Positions 38,177-47,088 of a stretch of DNA of 64,000 nt are shown here, piece after piece. The DNA lies in NCBI GenBank assembly GCA_030834895.1, contig JAUQXA010000018.1:248001-312000 (forward strand), given 5' to 3'. The DNA is from Anaerolineales bacterium. Its GTDB lineage: Bacteria; Chloroflexota; Anaerolineae; Anaerolineales; Villigracilaceae. A model generated the notes under the pieces. The model saw only the letters and a program-made list of their open reading frames with translations, did not search any database and was not told where the DNA came from. Each line of letters opens with the position of its first letter. Position 1 is the first letter of the stretch. The translations under genes were made by a program, and so were the position numbers.

Positions 38177-39220
38177 ATGTTCAAGAAAGTTGCTTTTCTG
38201 ATCGTGCTTGCCACCATGGTTTTGACCGCCTGTCAGCCGGCTGCTGTTCCAACTGAAGCGGCTAAACCTGCCGCCCCTGCTGCCGCGACGGAAGCACCTG
38301 CTGCCGCCCCCACCGAGGCCCCGGCAAAGGTCTGGACCTATGCTGATATGACCGTCGGCTTCCTGCAGACCGGTTCTGAAGGCGGCTGGCGCGCCGCCAA
38401 CAGCGCTTCCTTCAAGGAAACCGCCGAGCAATTGGGCATCAACCTCAAATTCTACGATTCACAAAACGACTTGGCGAAACAAGTTGCCGGTTTCCAGCAA
38501 TTCATTGAGGATCCGGAAGTGGACGTGATCGTTATGTCCCCCCTCGAAGTTACCGGTTGGGAACAGGTTCTGAAGGATGCAAAAGCCGCCGGCAAACCGG
38601 TCATTCTTTCAGACCGCCGCATCGATGGTTTTGAAGATTACTACGTCACCTTCATCGGCGCAGACTTCGTCGAGGAAGGCCGCAAGGCTGGCACTGCAAT
38701 GTGCGAACTGCTCAAAGACAGCGCGACCAAGAACGTTTGGGAATTGGTTGGCAACGTAGGTGCAGCCCCCGCCATTGACCGTGGCAAGGGCTTCCGCGAA
38801 ACGGCGGAAGCGTGCGGTATCACCGTTACCAAGAGCCAGACCGCCAACTGGAGCATCAAGGAAGGCAAGGAAGTAACAGAAGCCTGGTTGAAGGAAACCA
38901 AGGATGTCCAGGGTATCTTCGGACAAAATGACGAAATGGCGTTTGGTGCAATCGAAGCGCTCAAGGAAGCCGGTCTTGTACCTGCCGTCGATGTCAAGCT
39001 TATCTCCGTGGATGCAACCTCCGGCGCCTTCCAGGCCATGTTGGACGGCACGTTGAACGGAGCTATCGAGTGCAATCCGTTACTGGCCCCGCAGGTCTAC
39101 GAAGCCGCTCTGGCAGCCCTCAACGGTGAAACCCTGCCCAAGTGGATTCCTTCACAGGAAAGCGAATTCTATATGGACGACCCGAACCTGAAGGAAATCG
39201 CTGCCGGTCGCAAGTACTAG
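38177..39220 (+). CDS. Monosaccharide ABC transporter binding lipoprotein (YtfQ-like)
   Basis: The 347-residue protein has a lipoprotein signal (lipobox VLTAC, Cys 19), a linker of Ala/Pro/Thr/Glu repeats (about 25-48) and a ribose-type binding domain (VGFLQTGSEGGWRAANS, VIVMSPLEVTGW, QNDEMAFGAIEALKEAG, KLISVDATSGAFQAML). The YtfQ relatives bind galactofuranose; arabinose and galactose are also possible for this group. The start is the ATG at 38177 with GGAGAG before it; the frame is open 32 codons upstream, but those residues lack a signal peptide. It belongs with the ATPase and two permeases downstream, and is probably switched on by the two-component system upstream. Confidence 0.92.
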   Translation: MFKKVAFLIVLATMVLTACQPAAVPTEAAKPAAPAAATEAPAAAPTEAPAKVWTYADMTVGFLQTGSEGGWRAANSASFKETAEQLGINLKFYDSQNDLAKQVAGFQQFIEDPEVDVIVMSPLEVTGWEQVLKDAKAAGKPVILSDRRIDGFEDYYVTFIGADFVEEGRKAGTAMCELLKDSATKNVWELVGNVGAAPAIDRGKGFRETAEACGITVTKSQTANWSIKEGKEVTEAWLKETKDVQGIFGQNDEMAFGAIEALKEAGLVPAVDVKLISVDATSGAFQAMLDGTLNGAIECNPLLAPQVYEAALAALNGETLPKWIPSQESEFYMDDPNLKEIAAGRKY

Positions 39221-39230
39221 AAATTTCATA

Positions 39231-39263
39231 TCGTCCCGCTGGTTATTGAACACAGCGGGACGA
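39231..39263 (+). terminator. Hairpin 1 after the binding-protein gene
   Basis: TCGTCCCGCTG (39231-39241) pairs perfectly with CAGCGGGACGA (39253-39263). It lies 10 bases after the stop, without a clear T-run, and probably protects or partly terminates the binding-protein message. Confidence 0.65.
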
Positions 39264-39274
39264 ATACCAAAATT

Positions 39275-39309
39275 GATTGGGAGGCGATGCAAAACATCGC
39301 CTCCCAATC
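39275..39309 (+). terminator. Hairpin 2, 15-bp perfect stem
   Basis: GATTGGGAGGCGATG (39275-39289) pairs with 39295-39309 around a CAAAA loop. It stands 34 bases before the ATPase start. Two such strong hairpins in a row should strongly reduce downstream expression relative to the binding protein. Confidence 0.7.
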
Positions 39310-39342
39310 TTGAAAATACTTATTTTCAGAAGGCAGGCAGGC

Positions 39343-40866
39343 ATGTCTGAGACGGCTCAAAACATACTCATAATGGAAGGCATTAGCAAGACTTTCCCGG
39401 GCGTACAGGCGCTTGATGATGTAAGCCTGACGCTCAGAAAAGGAGAGGTTTTGTGTTTGGTGGGGGAAAATGGCGCGGGCAAATCCACTTTGATGAAAGT
39501 GTTAACCGGGGTGGATCGGCCAGATTCCGGCCGAATTATTCTTGATGGCAAGGAAATACAGGCGAAATCTCCGCAACATGCCCAGTCCCTGGGAATTAGC
39601 ACAGTCTACCAGGAAGTCAATCTGTGTCCCAATTTGACGGTCTCGGAAAATATTCTGCTTGGCTATGAGCCCCACAAGATGGGGCGGATTGATTGGACAA
39701 AGATGAATGCCCTCGCTGACGAGAGTCTACACCGCCTCCTTGGAGTTGACATTGACGTTACCCGGCCGCTTGGATCATATACGGTGGCCATTCAGCAGAT
39801 GGTTGCGATTACACGGGCGCTTTATATTTCATCGGCAAGGGTATTGATATTGGATGAACCCACATCCAGTTTGGATGAGCATGAAACGGAGCAACTCTTC
39901 AAAGTAATGAAGAGACTCAAGGATGAAGGCGTTGGCATTATTTTCATTACCCACTTTATCGGTCAGGTTTATGACATCTCTGACCGGATCACTGTTCTGC
40001 GAAACGGAAAGCTGGTCGGGACCTACACTACAAAGTCACTCCCGCGCATCGAACTCATTGCGAAAATGATTGGACGCAGTCTGGCTGAATTCGACGAGAT
40101 GACAAAAATCAAATTGGAGAGCAGCAAGCACATAAAAAGCGAGGCATTATTGCAAGCCAGGGGGCTTGGACTTACAGATTCAATCCGTCCCTTCGACTTG
40201 GACTTGCACGTCGGGGAAGTCGTCGGGTTGGCTGGGCTTCTCGGTTCGGGACGGACGGAAACCGCAAGCATTTTATTCGGTGTCGAAAAACCAGACACCG
40301 GTTCGGTAACCCTCAATGGGAAGACGATTCAGGATTATTCCCCGCTTGGTTCGATCACTCGCGGTGTGGCCCTTTGTCCCGAAGACCGAAAGGCAGCGGG
40401 TATTGTTGACGATCTCACCGTGCGGGAGAATATCATTCTTGCCATGCAGGCAAGCAAGGGCTGGTTCAAATACTTGAACCTGTCGGAACAATATGAAATT
40501 GCGGAAAAATTCATCAAATTATTGAACATCGCCACTCCCTCGGCAGATCAAACAGTGAAAAATTTGAGCGGCGGCAATCAACAAAAGGTGATTCTTGCAA
40601 GGTGGCTCGCCATCAATCCACAGGTTCTCATCCTTGACGAGCCCACCCGTGGAATTGACGTGGGCACCAAGGCGGAAATACAAAAGCTTGTGCTGTCACT
40701 GGCGGAAGAGGGAAAGTCCTGTGTGTTCATCTCCTCTGAACTGGAGGAAGTGTTGCGCACCAGTCATCGCATCGTGATCCTGCGCGAGCGCGAAAAGGTT
40801 GCCGAGTTTGCCGGCGAAGCGGATGAGAAAACGATCATTCATGCCATCGCAGGGAGTGAATCATGA
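39343..40866 (+). CDS. Sugar ABC transporter ATPase with two ABC domains (YtfR/RbsA-like)
   Basis: The 507-residue protein is the duplicated ATPase of ribose/galactofuranose-type importers. Domain 1 has Walker [10 protein letters not shown], Walker B VLILDEPTSSLD and a degenerate signature region; domain 2 has the altered Walker-A-like GLLGSGRTE, signature LSGGNQQK and [14 protein letters not shown]. The asymmetry between the domains is normal for the family. The ATG at 39343 is preceded by GAAGG; the 22 extra codons open upstream overlap the hairpin and are not conserved-looking. It overlaps the next permease gene by 4 bases (ATGA). Confidence 0.93.
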   Translation: MSETAQNILIMEGISKTFPGVQALDDVSLTLRKGEVLCLVGENGAGKSTLMKVLTGVDRPDSGRIILDGKEIQAKSPQHAQSLGISTVYQEVNLCPNLTVSENILLGYEPHKMGRIDWTKMNALADESLHRLLGVDIDVTRPLGSYTVAIQQMVAITRALYISSARVLILDEPTSSLDEHETEQLFKVMKRLKDEGVGIIFITHFIGQVYDISDRITVLRNGKLVGTYTTKSLPRIELIAKMIGRSLAEFDEMTKIKLESSKHIKSEALLQARGLGLTDSIRPFDLDLHVGEVVGLAGLLGSGRTETASILFGVEKPDTGSVTLNGKTIQDYSPLGSITRGVALCPEDRKAAGIVDDLTVRENIILAMQASKGWFKYLNLSEQYEIAEKFIKLLNIATPSADQTVKNLSGGNQQKVILARWLAINPQVLILDEPTRGIDVGTKAEIQKLVLSLAEEGKSCVFISSELEEVLRTSHRIVILREREKVAEFAGEADEKTIIHAIAGSES

Positions 40867-41930
40867 GAAAACCACTTAAACCGACTTTTACCTGGAGGAG
40901 CATCACAGAGAGCAGGCTCTTCTTCCCGATTCTCGCCTTCTCTCTGATTCTGCTCTTCGATTTCATCTTCATCCCGGGCTTTTTCGCCATAGAGAATAGG
41001 GGAGGCAACCTCCACGGAAGCCTGATTGACATCTTTCGAAATGGCTCGACCGTGATGCTCCTGGCCATCGGCATGACCCTGGTTATTGCGACCGGCGGTG
41101 TGGACCTCTCGGTGGGTGCGGTCATGGCGATTTCCGCTTCTGTGGCGGGAATATTGATGAATCCGTCCGCGCTTTATAACGAGGTGTTTTTTGTCACTGA
41201 CCCCACATATACATTCCAGCCGCTTTGGCTGGTGATTGCGGGCGCTTTGATTGTATCCATCCTTTGTGGGTTGTGGAACGGCACCCTGGTTGCCTACATG
41301 AGAATTCAACCCATGGTCGCCACTTTGATCTTGATGATCTCGGGACGCGGGATTGCCCAATTGATCACCAATGGACTCCGGGTCCAGATCACCTACAAAC
41401 CCTATACCTTTATTGGACAGGGCTGGATCGTCCTGCCATTTTCCTTGTACATCGTTGTCCTTGTGCTGACGATCACCTGGCTCATTACCCGCAAGACAGC
41501 CATCGGTATGTTTATCGAGTCGGTGGGCATCAATTTTCGCTCCAGTTTTTTCAGTGGAATTGACGAGAAGAAAATCAAGTTGTTGGTCTATACGTTCTGC
41601 GGATTTTGCGCGGGGATTGCCGGATTGGTTGCCAGCTCGAATATCAAGACATCGGATGCCAATAATATTGGACTCACCACCGAGTTGGATGCAATTCTCG
41701 CGGTCGTGATTGGCGGCACGTCCATGTCGGGCGGACGTTTCTCCCTGTTTGCCAGCATGATTGGCGCGCTGGTCATGCAGGCAATTACCCAATCCATGTA
41801 TGCAATTGGCGTTCCCGCATTTGCGCTTCAGGCAATCAAGGCAGTGGTTGTCATTTTGGTAATCCTCCTTTACTCGGACCAGGTCAGGGGCTTTGTCCGG
41901 GGAATTGGCGCGTCAAGGAAAGGAGCATAG
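40863..41930 (+). CDS. Monosaccharide ABC transporter permease (YtfT-like)
   Basis: The 355-residue inner-membrane protein has about eight to ten helices and the permease signatures of the ribose/xylose/galactofuranose family: GMTLVIATGGVDLSVGAVMA near residue 77 and AVVIGGTSMSGGRFS near 282. It forms the channel with the YjfF-like permease downstream, 2 bases after its stop. The start overlaps the ATPase stop as ATGA. Substrate is probably a pentose or galactofuranose-like sugar, judged from the binding protein. Confidence 0.92.
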   Translation: MRKPLKPTFTWRSITESRLFFPILAFSLILLFDFIFIPGFFAIENRGGNLHGSLIDIFRNGSTVMLLAIGMTLVIATGGVDLSVGAVMAISASVAGILMNPSALYNEVFFVTDPTYTFQPLWLVIAGALIVSILCGLWNGTLVAYMRIQPMVATLILMISGRGIAQLITNGLRVQITYKPYTFIGQGWIVLPFSLYIVVLVLTITWLITRKTAIGMFIESVGINFRSSFFSGIDEKKIKLLVYTFCGFCAGIAGLVASSNIKTSDANNIGLTTELDAILAVVIGGTSMSGGRFSLFASMIGALVMQAITQSMYAIGVPAFALQAIKAVVVILVILLYSDQVRGFVRGIGASRKGA

Positions 41931-41932
41931 CC

Positions 41933-43531
41933 ATGTTGAAACGCACAGGCAACTTCTTTTCGCAAGGACGTAAATTTATCCCGATCATGTCAACAGCATT
42001 GCTGGCCCTGCTGGCATACGGGATTGGAGCGTATTTCTTCGTCGGGATGCGGAATCCGCAGGTGTTCTTCAATTTGTTCCGTAATACTTCATATCTCTTG
42101 ATCAGTGGAATTGGAATGACCTTCGTCATTCTAACGGGTGGGATCGACCTTTCGGTAAGCGGCGTGGTGGCACTGACGACAGTTTCGTCTGCTGTGCTGC
42201 TTCGGGAAGGTTGGAATCCCTGGGTTGTGATTCTGCTCATGCTGGCCATGGGAATGACGCTTGGCGCCATTATGGGGAGTTTCATCGTTTACATGAAGGT
42301 GCAGCCGTTTATCGCCACCCTGGCGGGCATGTGGTTCGCCCGCGGAATGTGTTTCTTTATCAGCGATGATGCCGTCACCATCGATAACCGTGTTTTTCAA
42401 ATTCTTGGAAAAACGAAGATTCTGATTCCGGGATTGAAGGAACTTGCTGAGAGCCAGGGGAACGCTGCACCTTACGTTTCCATTTCAGTGGTTGTCGGCT
42501 TTATTCTCTTGGCAGTCGCGATGTATATCGCCCACTATACACGGTTTGGGCGGACGGTTTATGCCATAGGTGGCAATGAAGGCAGGAATGAACAATCTGC
42601 CCGTCTGATGGGCTTGCCCGTCAACAGGACAAAACTGCTGGTCTACACTTTCAATGGGTTCTGTTCAGCGCTGGCAGGGCTTTCACTCAGTCTCTTCGTG
42701 TTCTCGGGACATGGGTTGTACGCTTCCGGCTTTGAACTGGACGTCATTGCATCAGTGGTCATGGGCGGAACGATGCTGAGCGGCGGTTCGGGGTACGTAT
42801 TTGGCACGTTGTTCGGAGTTCTGGTTCTTGCCGTCACCCAGGCCCTGATCCAATTTATCGGCTCGCTCAGTTCCTGGTGGACAAAAATTGTGATCGGCGT
42901 GCTTACACTCGCCTTCATTGGCGTACAAACAGTTTTGGCGAACCGTAAAGGCGGCCACCGAATTGCACAAACTGCCCGGGAAACGGAAGTCACCCGTCGC
43001 AAGAGACAAAGGCTCATTCTTGGATTTGGCGCAGTCGCTGTACTGGCAGTCGCAGCCGTTATCTCCATTTCCAAATTTGGATCGAATGCCTCCGACGCTT
43101 CGGCAAGCGCGCCATGTGTAGTTGCGCCATTCCGGGAGGAGGAAGCCGCGAACTTGGAGAAGGATGGCGCTGTAATTGTCTATCATCGGACCGCCGGACC
43201 TCAGTGCGTCGATGAATTGTTTGCGATCTATCCGGATGGGCGCGTCACCGGCACAGACGGCAAAAATACGGTGGAGAACAAAGTGGATCCCGCCAAAGTG
43301 GAGAGTTTGCTCGTTGCCATCAGCGTGGAACATGGATGGTTTACCGATGAAATCTACAGCACGTATCTTACTCCATGCCGGCAATGCTTCGCGCATTACA
43401 TCAGCATTTCCTACGATGGTCAGGAAAAGGCTGCGACAGGGGTGGACGGTACAACTGCGATGCCTCCTGGTTATGCGTTTGCCCTCGCGGAAATCCGACC
43501 TCTACTTCCTCAACTTAGCCCTGCTCCGTAG
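41933..43531 (+). CDS. YjfF-like permease fused to an extra helix and C-terminal extracytoplasmic domain
   Basis: Residues 1-338 are an ordinary second permease of the YtfT/YjfF pair ([34 protein letters not shown]). The family usually stops there (about 320-335 residues); this protein continues to 532. The extension has a basic stretch (TRRKRQR), a new membrane helix (about 361-380) and a soluble domain (about 395-530) with cysteines at C395, C425, C482 and C485 (PCRQC). The positive-inside rule places this domain outside the membrane. It has a pattern like small envelope domains with VIVYHRT-xxx-CxxxxxxIYPDGRVT, reminiscent of DUF6438-type sequences; I am not certain of that match. The reading frame runs through, so this is a fusion, not a neighbouring gene. 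Confidence 0.88.
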   Translation: MLKRTGNFFSQGRKFIPIMSTALLALLAYGIGAYFFVGMRNPQVFFNLFRNTSYLLISGIGMTFVILTGGIDLSVSGVVALTTVSSAVLLREGWNPWVVILLMLAMGMTLGAIMGSFIVYMKVQPFIATLAGMWFARGMCFFISDDAVTIDNRVFQILGKTKILIPGLKELAESQGNAAPYVSISVVVGFILLAVAMYIAHYTRFGRTVYAIGGNEGRNEQSARLMGLPVNRTKLLVYTFNGFCSALAGLSLSLFVFSGHGLYASGFELDVIASVVMGGTMLSGGSGYVFGTLFGVLVLAVTQALIQFIGSLSSWWTKIVIGVLTLAFIGVQTVLANRKGGHRIAQTARETEVTRRKRQRLILGFGAVAVLAVAAVISISKFGSNASDASASAPCVVAPFREEEAANLEKDGAVIVYHRTAGPQCVDELFAIYPDGRVTGTDGKNTVENKVDPAKVESLLVAISVEHGWFTDEIYSTYLTPCRQCFAHYISISYDGQEKAATGVDGTTAMPPGYAFALAEIRPLLPQLSPAP

Positions 43532-43569
43532 TGGGCATCTAGTGGAGTTCTCATAAAGGAGAAGGAAAG

Positions 43570-44502
43570 ATGGATGTAAAGAAAATACTGGTTCCAACCC
43601 TGCTGGCTTTTGCTTTTTTCACCTTTGCCTGTGTTTACATTGTATTGCCCGAAGGATTGGAGACTCCGGAAGCAGCGGTTGAGGATGTGGAAGTAAAAGT
43701 CTGGAAAGGGATTGTGACCAATGTCGGCAAGTCCGATGCTGGAGACCTGCATGTGGATATTGCCATTCGGAACGATACCGGCGATTGGAGCACCATGCGG
43801 GCTGTCCCTGGAAAACCTGCCATACTTACAACTGGCGATGGAAAGACCATAAATTGCGACACGGTTTTTATCGGAACCGGTGGTCATCGCCTGGCTCCAG
43901 GCTTTCAGATGCGAGGTTATACAGGTGGAAAAAAGGATGCGCTGGAAACCCAGCTTTTGTACGTGGAATGTGCGGGTGCTTCCGCCGATGCCGGTTCCAT
44001 ACTCTCGATTGACTATGTGAGCTTTGGTGGCATTCTGGATGACTATGATCCGGAAGCAAACAAAACCGAAGGCGTGTTGGAACTGAACCTCGACGAAGTG
44101 GTAGCAGATTTGCAGTATCCGATTGGCTCAACGGTTGACGGCTTAATTCTGGAGGCTGGAACCAGCATCACCGGCTTAAGCGATAATGTGGTTACCCTTC
44201 TCGACGTCGAACGTACAGATATCGGCTTCCAGTTTACCTGGCAAAACTTTAATCCCACAAAATTCCCATTGAAGACCCATATTGGGACCCCGCCCGTGAT
44301 TGGCTCGGACGGCATCATCTACGGCTTTTATGAGTCTTTGGATATTGTGCCCATTCCAATCACCCCTCCAAGCGAAAATACGGAATGGACCACCGAAGTT
44401 GCTGTTCCCGAAGATGTAAAAGGTTTTTATATTATGCTCAGTGTCGAGTCGAAAAAACCGCGAACCTATGTAAACTACGCTCTTGATATAAGCGATAAGT
44501 AG
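43570..44502 (+). CDS. Exported protein of unknown function, in the transporter operon
   Basis: The 310-residue protein has a hydrophobic N-terminal segment (about 5-27) with a cysteine at 21 (FTFAC), so it is a lipoprotein with an unusual lipobox or a membrane-anchored protein. The rest is hydrophilic and beta-rich, with two cysteines (INCDT, VECAG) and a C-terminal stretch (TEVAVPEDVKGFYIML) that reads like a beta-sandwich. I do not recognise a family. AAGGAGAAGGAAAG before the ATG is a strong ribosome site. It is 38 bases downstream of the chimeric permease and is followed by a strong hairpin, so it is the last gene of that operon and may act with the permease's outer domain. Confidence 0.8.
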   Translation: MDVKKILVPTLLAFAFFTFACVYIVLPEGLETPEAAVEDVEVKVWKGIVTNVGKSDAGDLHVDIAIRNDTGDWSTMRAVPGKPAILTTGDGKTINCDTVFIGTGGHRLAPGFQMRGYTGGKKDALETQLLYVECAGASADAGSILSIDYVSFGGILDDYDPEANKTEGVLELNLDEVVADLQYPIGSTVDGLILEAGTSITGLSDNVVTLLDVERTDIGFQFTWQNFNPTKFPLKTHIGTPPVIGSDGIIYGFYESLDIVPIPITPPSENTEWTTEVAVPEDVKGFYIMLSVESKKPRTYVNYALDISDK

Positions 44503-44532
44503 CGCCGGACGCTACTTCGCAGCTTCTCCTTG

Positions 44533-44570
44533 GTTATGTCGGTCTGTGGGACAGCACAGGCCGACATAAC
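44533..44570 (+). terminator. Hairpin ending the transporter operon
   Basis: GTTATGTCGGTCTGTG (44533-44548) pairs with 44555-44570 over 16 bp with a single G-T wobble and a 6-nt loop. No long T-run follows. It lies 30 bases behind the stop of the unknown exported protein. Confidence 0.7.
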
Positions 44571-44614
44571 AGAACCGCGATTTGGAATAGGGGACATACC
44601 AAGAAATTTCCCTC

Positions 44615-44643
44615 TTGACTCTGGTAGGCAATTTTGATATTAT
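44615..44643 (+). promoter_or_regulatory. Sigma70-like promoter of the third lacI gene
   Basis: TTGACT (44615-44620) and TATTAT (44638-44643) are spaced by 17 bases. The operators begin at the last base of the -10 box, an efficient position for repression. Confidence 0.75.
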
Positions 44644-44680
44644 GTTATCGATAACATGTTATCGATAACATGTTATAACA
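44643..44680. promoter_or_regulatory. Tandem LacI operators, two perfect and one shortened
   Basis: TGTTATCGATAACA is a perfect 14-bp palindrome with central CG. It occurs at 44643-44656 and again directly at 44657-44670; a shortened third copy TGTTATAACA follows at 44671-44680. The array ends 19 bases before the GTG of the LacI gene. Confidence 0.85.
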
Positions 44681-44699
44681 CTGCAACACTGAACAGGCT

Positions 44700-45749
44700 G
44701 TGATTGTGATTTCATCTGACAGGAAGAAACGCATTACGATTAAGGATGTCGCCCAAGCTGCGGGAGTTTCAACGCAGACGGTATCCCGTGTAATGAACAA
44801 GTTTTCCTATGTGTCAGAGGAAACCCGACAGCGGGTGGAGGAAGTGGTGGAGCAATTGGGGTACAACCCCAGCACCCTTGCCCGCAGTCTCATTCAACAG
44901 CGCAGCTATACTTTGGGGGTGGTCACATTTGGTTTAAGGCATATTGGACCATCGCGTACCCTCAACGGCGTAGCCGACAAGGCGGATGAACTTGGCTATA
45001 TGCTTTTGATGAAAGAATTGGATAATTTTGCCTCAAACAGAATTGACGATGTCATTGACTCCCTGCTTGCCCGCCAGGTGGATGGAATCATCTGGGTGGC
45101 GCCGGAGATTGGTGACAATCACGCCTGGCTTGATGAGCGCATGGACAAAATACCCGTGCCGGTGTTATTCCTTGCCATGCGTCCGCGTGAGGGCATTTTC
45201 AGCGTAGCAACAGACAACTTCCAAGGTGGAGCAATGGCAATACGGCATTTATTGGATTGTGGACGAAAAAAGATCGGACATATCTCAGGTCCCCTCAGTT
45301 GGTGGGAGGCTGATGAGCGAAAGCGCGGCTGGCGTGAGACCCTCAGTGCTGCAGGGTTGGATGCCCCTGAGTGTCACTGCTCCGAGGGAAACTGGTCATC
45401 TGCCAGCGGCGAACAAGCGTTCATTCAACTGCTTGAAGCGTTTCCGGAAATGGATGCAGTCTTCGTTGGAAACGATCAGATGGCGCTTGGCGTTTTGCGG
45501 GAGGCTTCCCGCCGGGGAATCAGCATCCCTGATCAATTAGCGGTGGTCGGTTTTGACAACATCCCCGAATCAGCCTATTTTTACCCTTCCCTGACAACAA
45601 TCGCGCAGGATCTCCAACTGCTTGGGGAGCAGGCGGCGCAAAGCGTGGTGGAAATGATTCAATCCAGACAGCAGGGTTGGACCATGACCGCCCAGTCGAA
45701 GTTCATCCACCCTACCCTGGTTATTCGGGAAAGTTCGCAAAAGTTCTAA
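44700..45749 (+). CDS. LacI-family repressor 3, probable arabinose-locus regulator
   Basis: The 349-residue protein has the LacI helix-turn-helix (ITIKDVAQAAGVSTQTVSRV) and hinge (YNPSTLARSLIQQRS) and a sugar-binding effector domain (MDAVFVGNDQMALGVLREAS, LAVVGFDNIPESAYF). GTG at 44700 and GTG at 44706 are both possible starts; the Shine-Dalgarno is weak. Its own promoter and tandem operators lie directly upstream, so it is autoregulated. The following 14.6 kb of arabinose transport and catabolism genes are its likely targets, at least by read-through into the binding-protein gene. Confidence 0.92.
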   Translation: MIVISSDRKKRITIKDVAQAAGVSTQTVSRVMNKFSYVSEETRQRVEEVVEQLGYNPSTLARSLIQQRSYTLGVVTFGLRHIGPSRTLNGVADKADELGYMLLMKELDNFASNRIDDVIDSLLARQVDGIIWVAPEIGDNHAWLDERMDKIPVPVLFLAMRPREGIFSVATDNFQGGAMAIRHLLDCGRKKIGHISGPLSWWEADERKRGWRETLSAAGLDAPECHCSEGNWSSASGEQAFIQLLEAFPEMDAVFVGNDQMALGVLREASRRGISIPDQLAVVGFDNIPESAYFYPSLTTIAQDLQLLGEQAAQSVVEMIQSRQQGWTMTAQSKFIHPTLVIRESSQKF

Positions 45750-45803
45750 TTTTATATGCGGCTTTCCCATTTTTATTTCCAAGCCTTGCATCCAAATTCA
45801 AAA

Positions 45804-45933
45804 GGAGGTGAGACAAAAGGGGAATGAAAAGTTAATAGCACGAAGGAAGTGTACGTCAGCACGTTGGCGTCTGAGGTGCAGACTTCCCGCGAAGCAGACA
45901 AATCACTGTCAAACATACCCCGGTCGGTTTCGC
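45804..45933 (+). promoter_or_regulatory. Candidate structured leader RNA, copy B
   Basis: It lies between the LacI gene and the binding-protein gene. Parts: GGAGGTG (45804-45810); hairpin GGAAGT (45845-45850) / ACTTCC (45882-45887), with inner stems GTAC/GTGC (45851-45854 / 45876-45879) and TCAG/CTGA (45856-45859 / 45871-45874) and TTGGCGTCT (45864-45872) at the apex; second helix GCGAA (45889-45893) / TTCGC (45929-45933). CGCCAA (45931-45936, again 45943-45948) could pair with the apex TTGGCG as a pseudoknot. Compare copy A at 37985-38108. Confidence 0.6.
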
Positions 45934-45983
45934 CAATTAGTACGCCAACACAATACTTTATATCTACTCACTAAGGAGAAGAA

Positions 45984-47075
45984 ATGTCCAAAAAATTGTT
46001 CTACAACCTACTTGCTGTCCTGATGTTGGCCAGCCTTGTCCTTTCGGCTTGCGGCGCTTCGGCTAGCGACAAAAAACTGGTTGGTATTTCCATGCCCACC
46101 AAGAGTTCAACCCGCTGGATTTCCGATGGCGAAAGCATGGTCAAAGAATTCGAGGCTATGGGTTACGAAACCGACCTGCAATTTGCTGACAATGACATCC
46201 CCAACCAGCTTGCCCAGATCGAAAACATGGTTACAAAGGGCGCGGATGTACTCGTTATTGCGGCCATTGACGGAACGACCATGTCCGACATCCTCCAGAA
46301 GGCTCACGACAGCGGCGCCATTATAATTTCCTACGACCGCCTGATCACCAAGACCCCCAACGTCGATTATTATGCAACCTTTGATAACTTCGGCGTGGGC
46401 GTCATCCAGGGCACCCAGCTCCTCGAAGGCCTCGGCTTGAAACCCGGCGAAAAAGCCCCCGCTGGCGTTGGACCCTTCAACGTCGAACTCTTCGGCGGCT
46501 CCCCCGACGACACCAACGCTTTCTACTTCTATGATGGCGCCATGTCCGTCATCCAACCCTTCATCGACGACGGCACGATCGTGATCCAAAGTGGACAAAT
46601 GGGCATGGACAAAGTCGGCACTCTGCGCTGGCTGGCTGCAACTGCTCAGTCCCGCATGGACAACCTGCTGAGCGCCTACTACACCGACAAGCGCGTGGAT
46701 GGTGTTCTGTCTCCCTATGATGGTCTTAGCATTGGTATTCTCTCCTCCCTCAAAGGCGTTGGCTACTGCACTCCCGAACAGCCGTGCCCTGTTGTGACCG
46801 GTCAGGATGCAGAAGTTGCCTCCGTCAAGTCGATCATTGCCGGCGAACAGACCTACACCGTGTTCAAAGACACCCGCGTTCTTGCCAAGCAGGCCGCTAA
46901 GATGGCTGACCAGGCTCTGAAAGGTGAGACAGTTGACGTCAATGACACCACGACCTACGACAACCTCGTCAAGGTTGTGCCCTCCTATCTGCTGACCCCG
47001 ATTAGCATTGATATCAACAATTACGAGAAAGAATTGGTTGATACCGGCTATATCAAGGCTGAAGATCTGAAGTAA
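45984..47075 (+). CDS. Multiple-sugar-binding lipoprotein (ChvE-like)
   Basis: The 363-residue protein has a lipoprotein signal (lipobox VLSAC, Cys 23) and a ChvE/XylF-type sugar-binding domain ([78 protein letters not shown]). ChvE relatives bind arabinose, xylose, glucose and galacturonate. It starts at an ATG with AAGGAG before it. The downstream ATPase and permease are GguA- and GguB-like, and araA, araB and araD follow, so L-arabinose is the most likely ligand. A hairpin separates it from the ATPase gene. Confidence 0.93.
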   Translation: MSKKLFYNLLAVLMLASLVLSACGASASDKKLVGISMPTKSSTRWISDGESMVKEFEAMGYETDLQFADNDIPNQLAQIENMVTKGADVLVIAAIDGTTMSDILQKAHDSGAIIISYDRLITKTPNVDYYATFDNFGVGVIQGTQLLEGLGLKPGEKAPAGVGPFNVELFGGSPDDTNAFYFYDGAMSVIQPFIDDGTIVIQSGQMGMDKVGTLRWLAATAQSRMDNLLSAYYTDKRVDGVLSPYDGLSIGILSSLKGVGYCTPEQPCPVVTGQDAEVASVKSIIAGEQTYTVFKDTRVLAKQAAKMADQALKGETVDVNDTTTYDNLVKVVPSYLLTPISIDINNYEKELVDTGYIKAEDLK

Positions 47076-47088
47076 GTCGTTTTACATG

